Source: Cellvibrionales bacterium (lineage in GTDB: Bacteria > Pseudomonadota > Gammaproteobacteria > Pseudomonadales > JAHEIH01). Taken from it: 64,000 nucleotides of DNA. The stretch lies in contig JAHEIH010000026.1 of assembly GCA_024639455.1 (NCBI GenBank), positions 366,987 through 430,986 of the forward strand, in the 5' to 3' direction. The position numbers and the translations under genes were made by a program. Shown here piece after piece: positions 56,094 to 64,000 of this stretch. Every line of letters begins with the position of its first letter. The stretch's first letter is position 1. Below the pieces are notes generated by a model, which did not search any database, had not been told where the DNA came from, and saw nothing but the letters and a program-made list of their open reading frames with translations.

Positions 56094-59000
56094 ATGGGTC
56101 AATATCGCTCTGCCGTAAGCGCGGCTAAAACATCACTAATGCTATTGCTGTTGAGTACCTGCCTTGATGTCGGGGTGCTGACCCTAACCTACTTGGGGGC
56201 ACAGCATGTCCATGGTGCCACGACCTTTGCTCTGTTGGCGGGTGTGCCAACGGTTTTGCTGGCCTTTCCCGCCGCTAAACTCAGTGTCTTTTGGTCCCCT
56301 GAGCGCACCGTGGTTCGGGCAGCGCTTTGGGCAATCGGCGGCACTCTGGCGGTGGCCGGCAGTCTATACGTTGCCCCCGGCCTGGCATTGGTCGCCTTCG
56401 CTCTTTACGCCTGTCGCTTAGCTTTTAATTGGCCGTCCATTTTGTTAATCGTGCAGCGCCAGCAGCGCCATTGGTCGGTGGCAACGTTGATTGCTATGCG
56501 CCTAGCCATTGGTGTGTGTGCCGCGACCATGGGATATTTAATGGTGGGGTATACCTTCACTAGCTTTGGTCTTGCTCCCGTGGTCAGTTTGTTATTAGCT
56601 ATCGCCGTGTTGCAGTGGTGGCTGGCCACGCGCTGTCCTGAAACACAGGAAAGCCAATCATTACCGTCATTGGCAGCGTGGTTTGACGCGGCTTCTTATC
56701 GCAAGGGCTTTGCGCATTTGCCCCCCGCGTTACGTAGCCGTTTGATGGCCATTTTGTTGCCGCAGGGCATGCTGGTGGTGTTGGCGATTTTTGCCATTCA
56801 GGCCATGCGTTACATGTCGGCTAACGATCTTACGGCTGTTGCTGTCGATGGTGTGGGTTACACTGCCGCCGCTGGTCTGTTGATGGGGGCGCTGTTGAGC
56901 GCGCGACGCCACCGCGACTTTGTCGAAACGAGCAGCTTGCCGCTAGGGCTCATTATCCTGTTGTTTTCGCTTGCGATGTCGCTCACTGTCGACTCTAGCT
57001 TTGGCTACACCGTGGTGATCTTGAGTGCAGGATGCGGCGCTATGATGGCCTTAATCAGTCTGCGTGCGTTGGGTCGAGTTAAGCAAAACGAACAAACCAG
57101 TGCTCTCATCATGCAGATGGAGACAGCCACTATTGCACTGGCCACGGTGGTAGGTATCAGTTTGCATCTGCTGGTATTGCAGATCAGTGAATCGCCATTA
57201 TTTGCTTTTGCCATCGCACTGGTGTTGGTGACCATTTCGCTATTGCAGCTCATTTTCCGCCTGCCGTGGTCGATGGCACGTATGTTGATCGCGGGTTTAA
57301 CCCTGCAGCGGCACAATATTTTCGTACAGGGTAGCGACAACATTCCCCTAAGCGGCGGTGTGTTTATGCTGGCTAACCACATCTCTTGGCTTGACTGGGC
57401 TATCGTTCAGGTTGGCTGCGCGCGCCGTATTCGAGTGATTCGGCCGCTTGGAGCCCACGAGCGTGGCTTTGTGCGGTGGTATTTTAAACGCACCGGCGCC
57501 ATTTACATCAACGCCAGCGACCCCACCGATGACGACGTGGATAAAGTCGCTCAGGCGCTCAATGGTGGCGACATCGTACTGGCCTTCCCAGAGGGGACAA
57601 CAAGCCGCACAGGACACATCGGCATTTTTAATCGCGATTACGAGCGTGTTTGCCGCCGTTGCAACGACGATGTGTTGATCGTGCCGGTGTATCTCTCGGG
57701 CATGAACGACAGTGAATCGACCGGCTTAGCAAGTTTGATTCGTGGCCCAAATTTACAGAAAACCCAGCGCGATCAAATTCTCGCGTTTGGTCAGCCGTTA
57801 GCCGTGAATACCGGCGCGGATCTGCTCAAACGGCGCGTTTTCGATTTGTCGATCAGTTCCTGGGAAAACTACCTCGCCAACTTGCCGACGGTCGGTGCTG
57901 CGTGGCTGAAAACGGCGTCACGTTTGGGTAACCGCATGGTGATCGCCGACATGATCGGCGAGCCCTTAAGCGCGTATCGTGCCATGACCGCCGCCATTAA
58001 TATGGGGCGTTACATTGCTAAAAAGAGCCCTGAGCAAAACATCGGAGTGTTGATGCCGACCAGTGCCGGCGGGGCGCTGGCTAACATGGCGATCGCCCTG
58101 CAGGGCAAGACGATCGTGAACCTCAATTACACCGCTAATGTCGATGCCTTGTGTGCCGCGGTTGACGAGGCTGAGTTGCACACCATTTACACCTCGAAGT
58201 TATTCCTGCACCGCTTATCGCAACGCGGTATTGTGTTGGATAAGCTGTTTGACAAGGTCACCGTGGTGTATCTCGAAGATGTTAAGGCATCGCTGTCCAA
58301 GCTAGTGTTGTTGCCAACCTTGTTGGCGCTCATGGTGTTGCCTTCTGGTCTTATTGTGCGCTTGTTCAACAAGGCGAGTGACCCCAATGCCACGGCGGCG
58401 ATATTGTTTTCCAGTGGCAGCGAGGGCAAGCCCAAGGGTGTGATGCTTAGCCATCGCAATATCATGGGTAATATGAAGCAGATTTCGTTGGTGTTGAATG
58501 CTGGGGAGGAGGACGTGGTGATGGCGTCGCTACCCTTGTTCCATGCCTTTGGCCTGACAGCAACCATGTTTTTGCCATTAATTGAAGGTATGCCGATGAT
58601 CTGTCATGCCGACCCCACCGATGCGGTCGGTGTTTGCCAGGCAGTCGCGAAATACCGCGCCACCCTGTTATTTGGTACCTCAACCTTTTTCCGTCTTTAC
58701 ACCCGTAATAGTAAGGTGCACCCACTGATGTTAGACAGCGTGCGCCTTGTGGTGGCCGGCGCAGAAAAGCTGTTGCCGGAAGTACGTGCAGCCTTTGAGC
58801 AGAAATTTAACAAGCGGTTGCTGGAGGGCTACGGTGCCACAGAGACGACACCGGTGGCCAGTTGCAACTTGCCGGATGTGCTCGACACCCATTACTGGAC
58901 GGTGCAGTTGGCGGGTAAGGTCGGTACGGTGGGTATGCCACTGCCTGGCACCAGCTTCAAGATTGTTGACCCTGATAGTTTTGAAGAGCTACCCAGCGGC

Positions 59001-59486
59001 GAGGCGGGGATGATATTGATCGGTGGTCTACAGGTAATGCAAGGGTATTTGAACAACCCTGAAAAAACCGCCGAGGTGATCAAGGAAATCGATGGTACGC
59101 GCTGGTATGTCACTGGCGACAAAGGCTGGATCGACGATGATGGATTCTTGACCATCGTCGACCGCTACTCTCGCTTTGCCAAGCTCGGCGGTGAGATGGT
59201 GGGCCTGGGTCGGGTAGAAAGCTATGCCAAGCAAGCGCTGGCCGCCGATGTGATAGTCATAGCGGTTAACGTACCCGACGATAAGAAGGGTGAGAAAATC
59301 GTGTTGTTGTGTGATACTGAGGTCGATTTAAAAACCCTCAAAAAGGGCATGACCGAAGCGGGGGCAAGCCCCTTGGAAATGCCTGCTCAGGTTTTCACGC
59401 TCGAGGAAATGCCCTTGCTCGGCTCGGGCAAAACCGACTTTAGTAAAGCTAAACAGGTAGCCATTGCATGTCTCAATCAGAAGTGA
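56094..59486 (+). CDS. aas: Aas-type fusion: MFS-like lysophospholipid flippase + PlsC acyltransferase + acyl-ACP synthetase
   Basis: 1130 residues from ATG 56094 (GAGG five bases upstream; GTG 56088 also possible). An N-terminal MFS-like region with about 12 hydrophobic segments (about 1-400), then a PlsC acyltransferase domain (about 405-590; NHISWLDWA, the HX4D catalytic motif, and AFPEGTTSR) and an AMP-binding acyl-ACP/CoA synthetase domain (about 620-1128; FSSGSEGKPKGVMLSH P-loop, GYGATETTP, TGDKGWIDDDG). In Escherichia coli LplT and Aas are separate; fused versions recycle lysophosphatidylethanolamine with exogenous or free fatty acids at the inner membrane. The transporter portion is the most divergent. 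Overlaps the DUF1653 gene by 19 bases. Confidence 0.92.
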   Translation: MGQYRSAVSAAKTSLMLLLLSTCLDVGVLTLTYLGAQHVHGATTFALLAGVPTVLLAFPAAKLSVFWSPERTVVRAALWAIGGTLAVAGSLYVAPGLALVAFALYACRLAFNWPSILLIVQRQQRHWSVATLIAMRLAIGVCAATMGYLMVGYTFTSFGLAPVVSLLLAIAVLQWWLATRCPETQESQSLPSLAAWFDAASYRKGFAHLPPALRSRLMAILLPQGMLVVLAIFAIQAMRYMSANDLTAVAVDGVGYTAAAGLLMGALLSARRHRDFVETSSLPLGLIILLFSLAMSLTVDSSFGYTVVILSAGCGAMMALISLRALGRVKQNEQTSALIMQMETATIALATVVGISLHLLVLQISESPLFAFAIALVLVTISLLQLIFRLPWSMARMLIAGLTLQRHNIFVQGSDNIPLSGGVFMLANHISWLDWAIVQVGCARRIRVIRPLGAHERGFVRWYFKRTGAIYINASDPTDDDVDKVAQALNGGDIVLAFPEGTTSRTGHIGIFNRDYERVCRRCNDDVLIVPVYLSGMNDSESTGLASLIRGPNLQKTQRDQILAFGQPLAVNTGADLLKRRVFDLSISSWENYLANLPTVGAAWLKTASRLGNRMVIADMIGEPLSAYRAMTAAINMGRYIAKKSPEQNIGVLMPTSAGGALANMAIALQGKTIVNLNYTANVDALCAAVDEAELHTIYTSKLFLHRLSQRGIVLDKLFDKVTVVYLEDVKASLSKLVLLPTLLALMVLPSGLIVRLFNKASDPNATAAILFSSGSEGKPKGVMLSHRNIMGNMKQISLVLNAGEEDVVMASLPLFHAFGLTATMFLPLIEGMPMICHADPTDAVGVCQAVAKYRATLLFGTSTFFRLYTRNSKVHPLMLDSVRLVVAGAEKLLPEVRAAFEQKFNKRLLEGYGATETTPVASCNLPDVLDTHYWTVQLAGKVGTVGMPLPGTSFKIVDPDSFEELPSGEAGMILIGGLQVMQGYLNNPEKTAEVIKEIDGTRWYVTGDKGWIDDDGFLTIVDRYSRFAKLGGEMVGLGRVESYAKQALAADVIVIAVNVPDDKKGEKIVLLCDTEVDLKTLKKGMTEAGASPLEMPAQVFTLEEMPLLGSGKTDFSKAKQVAIACLNQK

Positions 59487-59689
59487 CCCCAGGTCTATAC
59501 ATTCACTACAAAGGGGGCGAGTACCGCGTGATGGATACCGCCATCCACAGTGAAACTCTTGAGCCCATGGTGGTCTACCGCCCCCTCTACGGCGAGGGCA
59601 AACTGTGGGTTCGCCCGGCGCATATGTTTTTTGAAACGGTAAATGTCGATGGCAAAGATGTGCTGCGGTTTACAAGGTTAGGTGACTAA
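59468..59689 (+). CDS. DUF1653 domain-containing protein
   Basis: 73 residues of the DUF1653 family: beta-rich with PGLYIHYKGGEYRVMDTAIHSETLEPMVVYRPL, WVRPAHMFFETV and a C-terminal RLGD. The first half is the family core. Function is unknown; homologues often lie near metabolic genes. It starts inside the last codons of the aas-like gene, so it should be translated from the same message. Confidence 0.92.
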   Translation: MSQSEVTPGLYIHYKGGEYRVMDTAIHSETLEPMVVYRPLYGEGKLWVRPAHMFFETVNVDGKDVLRFTRLGD

Positions 59690-59758
59690 TCGTACGTTAA
59701 AGGCTGTTATTCCCCAGTCTGCGCGCTAAAATAATCCCTTTTTGGCCGAGAGCTGACC

Positions 59759-60988
59759 ATGAGCAAGAAAGGATTTACCACTACCATCCTCCATTCTGAT
59801 CGCAGCAAAGCGATTGAACACGGCGCCCTTCACAAGCCCATCCACACGTCTGTGGCGTTTGAATACCGCCATTCGCGCGATATCGCTGAGGTGTTTCAAG
59901 GCAAGAAGAGCGGTTATACCTATGCCCGACAGGTGAATCCCACGGTCACCGCGTTGGAAGACAAGGTCACCGCCATGGAAGACGGCGTGGCAACCACCTG
60001 CTTTTCAACGGGAATGGCGGCTATTACGGCCTTTTTGTTCGCTCTCTTGAAAGAGGGCGACCACTTTATCGCCAGCTCTTTTCTATTTGGCAATACCAAC
60101 AGCTTGTTTAATTCGCTGGGTAATTTCGGTATCGACGTCAGCTTCGTCGATATTACCGATACGGCGGCTGTGGCGGCGGCATTCCGTGCCAATACCAAGG
60201 CTCTATTCGTCGAGACTATTGCCAACCCTTGCACGCAAATCGGCGACCTCGGTGCGATCGGTGACCTGTGCGAGCAGCACGGTGTAGTCTACATCGTCGA
60301 CAACACCATGACCTCGCCCTATTTGTTCCGCCCCAAGGCGGTTAAAGCCAGCATGGTGGTCAACTCACTGACCAAGTGCGTCGGCGGGCATGGCGATGCG
60401 CTGGGTGGTGCGATCACAGAGACAGGGCTGTTCGACTGGCGTCAATTTGACAACCTCATCGATAACTATAAAAAGGGCGATCCTCGCCTGTGGGGTATGA
60501 CCCAGATTAAGAAGAAAGGCCTGCGCGACACCGGTGCAACCTTGGCGCCTCAGGCGGCGCATATTTTGGCGCTTGGCGCAGAAACTTTGGCGCTGCGCCA
60601 GGAGCGCTCGTCGGCGAATGCGCTGTCGCTAGCGCAATTCTTTGAAGCTCATCCCAAGGTCAACAAGGTGTACTACCCAGGTCTTGAAAGCCACCCGCAG
60701 CACGCCATTGCCGCGTCCAACTACCGCACCTTTGGCTTCTTGATGAGCATTGAGTTACACGACAGCATCGATTGCTTTGACTTCCTCGATGCGCTGGAAT
60801 TGGTGGTGGTATCGAGCAACTTAGGCGACAACCGTACCCTAGCGATCCCCGTGGCCCACACCATTTTTTACGAAATGGGCGCCGCGCGGCGCGCCGAGAT
60901 GGGCATTGCCGACGGCACTGTACGACTTTCCATTGGTATTGAAGATATCGACGATTTGATCGCCGATTTCGAGCGCGCCCTGGCTTAA
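59759..60988 (+). CDS. Cystathionine gamma-synthase family PLP-dependent enzyme
   Basis: 409 residues. Type I fold PLP enzyme of the Cys/Met metabolism family: YTYARQVNPTV (about 50-60), PLP-ring stacking region SFLFGNTNSLFNS, cofactor Asp in VYIVDNTMTSPYLF (about 176-189), the Schiff-base lysine in SLTKCVGGHGDALGG (Lys near 206). Substrate choice among cystathionine gamma-synthase, O-acetylhomoserine sulfhydrylase and methionine gamma-lyase cannot be made by eye; I recognise it as the cystathionine gamma-synthase family branch, without neighbours of methionine synthesis. Stop shares TTAA with the convergent gene. Confidence 0.88.
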   Translation: MSKKGFTTTILHSDRSKAIEHGALHKPIHTSVAFEYRHSRDIAEVFQGKKSGYTYARQVNPTVTALEDKVTAMEDGVATTCFSTGMAAITAFLFALLKEGDHFIASSFLFGNTNSLFNSLGNFGIDVSFVDITDTAAVAAAFRANTKALFVETIANPCTQIGDLGAIGDLCEQHGVVYIVDNTMTSPYLFRPKAVKASMVVNSLTKCVGGHGDALGGAITETGLFDWRQFDNLIDNYKKGDPRLWGMTQIKKKGLRDTGATLAPQAAHILALGAETLALRQERSSANALSLAQFFEAHPKVNKVYYPGLESHPQHAIAASNYRTFGFLMSIELHDSIDCFDFLDALELVVVSSNLGDNRTLAIPVAHTIFYEMGAARRAEMGIADGTVRLSIGIEDIDDLIADFERALA

Positions 60989-61395
60989 TCCCAGGGCATG
61001 GGGCGTTGTTCTGATATGCGGATCATGCCCCTCGCCATGCGGTAAAGCACCCACAAACCGGTAAATAGCATCATGGCGAAAGCGACTGGGAAGCCAATGA
61101 TGGTGATGAACAGGGCGATGGCGATGATGTACCACAGCGCCGCAAACCAGAACGTGCGGATTTGCCAGCTGAAGTGGCTATCTAAATAAGTACCGAAAGT
61201 ATCATCGCGATACACGTAGTTAAGCACCACGGCGATGATCGATGGCCAGCCCGTTAAAAAGGCCGTCACCACAAATGCCGAGCTTAATACCCCGGTAATG
61301 GCGCTGAATAAATGCAGGCCATAAATAATATAGGTTAGCGTTATCAAGCGTTGCTCGGGAACGCGAATAATGAGATTGTCTGCAGGGTTTTCCAT
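60985..61395 (-). CDS. DUF4870-like small membrane protein
   Basis: 136 residues with three to four hydrophobic helices (about 18-48, 52-60 partial, 80-105, 108-122), the pattern of the DUF4870 family, and a C-terminal MARGMIRISEQRPMP segment. Function unknown. It terminates within the stop codon of the convergent cystathionine gamma-synthase family gene (TTAA, 60985-60988). Confidence 0.85.
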   Translation of the reverse strand: MENPADNLIIRVPEQRLITLTYIIYGLHLFSAITGVLSSAFVVTAFLTGWPSIIAVVLNYVYRDDTFGTYLDSHFSWQIRTFWFAALWYIIAIALFITIIGFPVAFAMMLFTGLWVLYRMARGMIRISEQRPMPWD

Positions 61396-61487
61396 GTGTG
61401 TTCTCTGTGGTTAACTACTGATTAAGACGCGACCAGAGTACACTATGGATGCACTGCTGGTGAAATTTTTCCCCTGTTGAGACCCCA

Positions 61488-62321
61488 ATGGACACTCCCT
61501 CTCTTACGCCCCTAGAGTCTGATCTGCTCGATACGCAAAGTATTGTCGAGTTTCTCAGCGCTAGTACGCGGCAGCAGTTACATGATATTCACTACTTTAA
61601 CGTGATCGATTCCACCAACGTGGCGGCAATGCAGGGCATTCATCAGGGGCGACGCCACGGTCACGTCTATTTAGCCGAACAGCAAACCGCAGGGCGCGGT
61701 CGGCGCGGGCGCGAGTGGATCTCGCCCTTTGCTAGCAATATATACATGAGCATGGTTTGGCAGTTTAACGGGCGCAGTGATATTAGCGCTCTGAGCTTGG
61801 CGGTGGGTGTGGCGGTATGTCGCGCGCTGCAATGCCTAGGTATTACCGGTGTTGGGCTCAAGTGGCCTAATGATATTCTCGCCAACGGTAAAAAACTTGG
61901 TGGTGTATTGTTAGAGATGCAAGGTGACCCCAGCCATGAGTGCCATGTGGTGATCGGGATTGGGCTCAATGTATTGATGGCGGATAACCACGCCGCCTTG
62001 ATTACCCAGCCTTGGGTGGATCTAACGTCGTTGTGCGACGGCGCGAGACCGAGTCGCAACCAACTGGTGGCCGCGCTACTTGACGCCCTAGTGACGGTGT
62101 TGGGTGAATACAAGCAAGGCGGATTTGCCGTGTTAAAAAATGCCTGGCTTGCGCTCGACGTATACGCCGGTGAAGAAGTCATGGTGCAATTGGGCGACGA
62201 CTATATTTTTGGCACCGCCAGTGGCGTTGACGATAATGGCGCGCTTCGCTTACATACCTCAATGGGCATGCAAGTCTTCCACGGCGGTGAAGTGAGTTTA
62301 CGCCCCAAGGGTGCACTATGA
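61488..62321 (+). CDS. birA: Biotin--[acetyl-CoA-carboxylase] ligase, monofunctional (no DNA-binding domain)
   Basis: 277 residues. Catalytic BPL/LplA domain (about 35-215) with the biotinyl-AMP loop QQTAGRGRRGREW (about 65-77), KWPNDILANGKKLGGVL (about 125-141) and VVIGIGLNVL, then a small C-terminal BirA domain (about 220-275). The enzyme attaches biotin to the acetyl-CoA carboxylase carrier protein. The N-terminal winged-helix domain of Escherichia coli BirA is absent: the protein starts in the region just before the ligase core, and an upstream in-frame stop (near 61476) rules out an extension, so biotin-operon repression by this protein is not expected. Its stop overlaps coaX (ATGA). Confidence 0.94.
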   Translation: MDTPSLTPLESDLLDTQSIVEFLSASTRQQLHDIHYFNVIDSTNVAAMQGIHQGRRHGHVYLAEQQTAGRGRRGREWISPFASNIYMSMVWQFNGRSDISALSLAVGVAVCRALQCLGITGVGLKWPNDILANGKKLGGVLLEMQGDPSHECHVVIGIGLNVLMADNHAALITQPWVDLTSLCDGARPSRNQLVAALLDALVTVLGEYKQGGFAVLKNAWLALDVYAGEEVMVQLGDDYIFGTASGVDDNGALRLHTSMGMQVFHGGEVSLRPKGAL

Positions 62322-63043
62322 GACTGGAATTCGATATCGGTAACACAAATCATAAATGGCGACTTTTAGACGGCGGCCAAGTGGTGCGTCGCGGCAGTTT
62401 TGCCAATAACAGCGACGGGCTGCAGGACATTCCGCAACATGGTGTCAGCGAGATTTGGGCGGCTTGTGTCGCCAATGTTCGCTATGTCGAAGCGCTGGCC
62501 AAGTGGGCCTCGACCTTTGGCGTTGAAGTTCAGCACGCCGTGGTAACCCAGCAGGCGTCGGGGGTGGTGTGTGCCTATTCTGAACCGTGCCGATTAGGTA
62601 TTGATCGTTGGCTTGCGGTATTGGCGGCTTACTATCGCTATGGCCCAACGTGTGTGATCGATATTGGTAGCGCGATGACGGTGGATGCGGTGGATGAAAA
62701 TGGTATTCATCTGGGCGGTTACATCGTGCCTGGCTACCAATTGTTGTTGCGTGCGCTGTTCAAAGATACCGATAAAGTACGCTGGGCTGAAAACGAGGTA
62801 AGTGACGATTTATCTCTGGCCAAAGATACCGGCAATGCGGTGGTGGCAGGTGTAAAATTGATGCTGGTGGGTTTTGTTGAGCAGGCGATTGCACGGCTGC
62901 CTTCTGAGAATGTTCAGATAGTCTTCACCGGTGGCGGCGGGCGAATACTGCGTGAAGCCTGCGATGACCGTGGTCTCTGGCTGGAGGATCTCGTGTTTGA
63001 GGGTCTGGCATTGGCTGCGCGCGAGCCAGTAAAGCTGGCCTAA
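62318..63043 (+). CDS. coaX: Type III pantothenate kinase
   Basis: Phosphorylates pantothenate, first step of coenzyme A synthesis; type III enzymes need a monovalent cation and are not inhibited by CoA. 241 residues of the ASKHA fold: FDIGNTNHKWRLLD (about 5-18, phosphate-1 motif), CVIDIGSAMTVDAV (about 112-125, with catalytic Asp), GYIVPGYQL and TGGGGRIL (about 208-215). Translation is coupled to birA, the Pseudomonas arrangement birA-coaX. Confidence 0.95.
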   Translation: MRLEFDIGNTNHKWRLLDGGQVVRRGSFANNSDGLQDIPQHGVSEIWAACVANVRYVEALAKWASTFGVEVQHAVVTQQASGVVCAYSEPCRLGIDRWLAVLAAYYRYGPTCVIDIGSAMTVDAVDENGIHLGGYIVPGYQLLLRALFKDTDKVRWAENEVSDDLSLAKDTGNAVVAGVKLMLVGFVEQAIARLPSENVQIVFTGGGGRILREACDDRGLWLEDLVFEGLALAAREPVKLA

Positions 63044-63145
63044 ATTAGCGTGCTAGGTAACTCCCATTCTCCCCCCAAGGTTGCTATGATAAGTCGCTAA
63101 TAATATCCCGCGGCCTTGTAGGCAAATCGCTAAGGAAACCAATCA

Positions 63146-64000
63146 ATGACAGATCTGATTCAGATGAGCGCCGATGGTGTCGAGCAGCTTCCGTTAAAGC
63201 AGTACACCGAGCAGGCCTATCTCAACTACTCCATGTACGTGATTTTGGACCGCGCGCTGCCGTTTGTCGGCGACGGTTTGAAACCGGTGCAGCGCCGCAT
63301 TGTCTACGCCATGTCTGAGCTAGGCTTAAAGGCTTCGGCCAAGTACAAGAAATCGGCGCGCACCGTGGGTGATGTGATCGGTAAGTTCCATCCGCACGGC
63401 GATTCCTCGGTCTATGAGGCGATGGTGATCATGGCGCAGGATTTCAGCTATCGCTATCCGTTGATTGATGGTCAGGGCAACTGGGGTAGCAGCGACGATC
63501 CGAAATCGTTCGCGGCGATGCGTTATACCGAGTCGCGCTTAACGCGCCATGCGGAGCTGTTGCTAAGCGAATTGGGCCAGGGCACCGTGGATTGGGTACC
63601 CAACTTCGACGGCACCCTCGATGAACCCAAGTTCCTCGCCGCTCGAGCGCCATCGGTGTTGTTAAATGGTACCACCGGGATCGCGGTGGGTATGGCGACG
63701 GATATTCCGCCCCACAACCTGCGTGAAGTCGTGCAAGCCACCCTGCACGTGCTGGATAACCCTAAGGCCGACGTCGAAGAACTAATGGCATTTGTGCCCG
63801 GCCCTGATTTCCCCACGGGGGCGGAAATTATTACCGGCCGCAACGAATTGTTAGAGATCTACAAAACTGGGCGCGGCAGTGTGAAATGTCGCGCCATTTA
63901 CAATGTCGATCAAGGCGAGATCATTGTTACCGAGCTGCCCCACCAGGTATCAGGTGCCAAAATTCTCGAGCAAATCGCCGCCCAAATGCAGGCCAAGAAA
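63146..64000 (+). CDS. parC: DNA topoisomerase IV subunit A (partial, 3' end beyond the window)
   Basis: Cleaves and rejoins DNA to separate replicated chromosomes. The first 285 codons are present and the frame is open through base 64000. It starts at ATG 63146 nine bases after AAGGA. The quinolone-determining region [12 protein letters not shown] is wild-type at the positions equivalent to Escherichia coli Ser80 and Glu84 (here about 87 and 91). The catalytic tyrosine is in [10 protein letters not shown] (about 127). Sequences [28 protein letters not shown] and [15 protein letters not shown] fit ParC better than GyrA. Confidence 0.96.
   Translation, partial: MTDLIQMSADGVEQLPLKQYTEQAYLNYSMYVILDRALPFVGDGLKPVQRRIVYAMSELGLKASAKYKKSARTVGDVIGKFHPHGDSSVYEAMVIMAQDFSYRYPLIDGQGNWGSSDDPKSFAAMRYTESRLTRHAELLLSELGQGTVDWVPNFDGTLDEPKFLAARAPSVLLNGTTGIAVGMATDIPPHNLREVVQATLHVLDNPKADVEELMAFVPGPDFPTGAEIITGRNELLEIYKTGRGSVKCRAIYNVDQGEIIVTELPHQVSGAKILEQIAAQMQAKK

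Overview
The window is chromosomal DNA of a gammaproteobacterium. Gene order and protein sequences look most like Pseudomonas and its marine relatives (Cellvibrionales/Spongiibacteraceae-like); the exact genus cannot be fixed from the sequence alone. Evidence is the Pseudomonas-type order ponA/mrcA-pilMNOPQ-aroK-aroB-damX-gltB-gltD-hemE, the block rpmE-priA-ftsN-hslV-hslU-DUF971 next to tatC, and the block nadA-bepA-tusA-perM. No rRNA, tRNA, CRISPR array, prophage or transposase gene was seen. Coding density is very high and most genes are ordinary core genes.

Layout. 1-781: tatC (with the tail of tatB). 778-5971 (minus): priA, ftsN, hslV, hslU and a DUF971 gene. 6043-7207: rpmE with its promoter, then a secreted nuclease whose first codons contain the rpmE terminator. 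7204-9753 (minus): penicillin-binding protein 1A, divergent from pilMNOPQ (9900-14880), the inner-membrane alignment complex and secretin of type IV pili. 14957-17952: aroK-aroB-damX. 18040-25181: gltB, gltD, hemE. 25338-27310: glutathione-dependent formaldehyde oxidation (adhC, fghA).

27315-30979 is a vitamin B1 salvage operon under a TPP riboswitch: TonB-dependent receptor, PnuC-type transporter and a ThiK-like kinase, followed by a small membrane protein. 31297-33558 is a CHASE2-adenylate/guanylate cyclase. 33559-37572 looks like a quinone/redox-stress neighbourhood: glutathionyl-hydroquinone reductase and pirin, divergent from a LysR regulator, then cytochrome b561 and YceI. 37573-38471 has no gene; it holds a strong terminator and 2.7 copies of a 233-bp tandem repeat with conserved hairpins, the least explained element here.

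38472-47307: mscS, corA-like, nadA, the periplasmic protease/chaperone bepA, tusA-like, perM-like and an M16 protease lipoprotein. 47476-52294: aceE-aceF of pyruvate dehydrogenase with a candidate operator in the promoter. 52312-55848 (minus): carboxylesterase, an Aer-like energy-taxis receptor with a near-consensus FliA (sigma-28) promoter, and a cold-shock protein. 56094-63043: a large Aas-type acyltransferase/acyl-ACP synthetase fusion, a DUF1653 protein, a cystathionine gamma-synthase family enzyme, a small membrane protein, birA without its DNA-binding domain, and coaX. The window ends inside parC. I found no clear new defence or biosynthetic system; the strongest candidates for something undescribed are the 233-bp structured repeats, the terminator embedded in the nuclease signal peptide, and the palindrome inside the aceE promoter.
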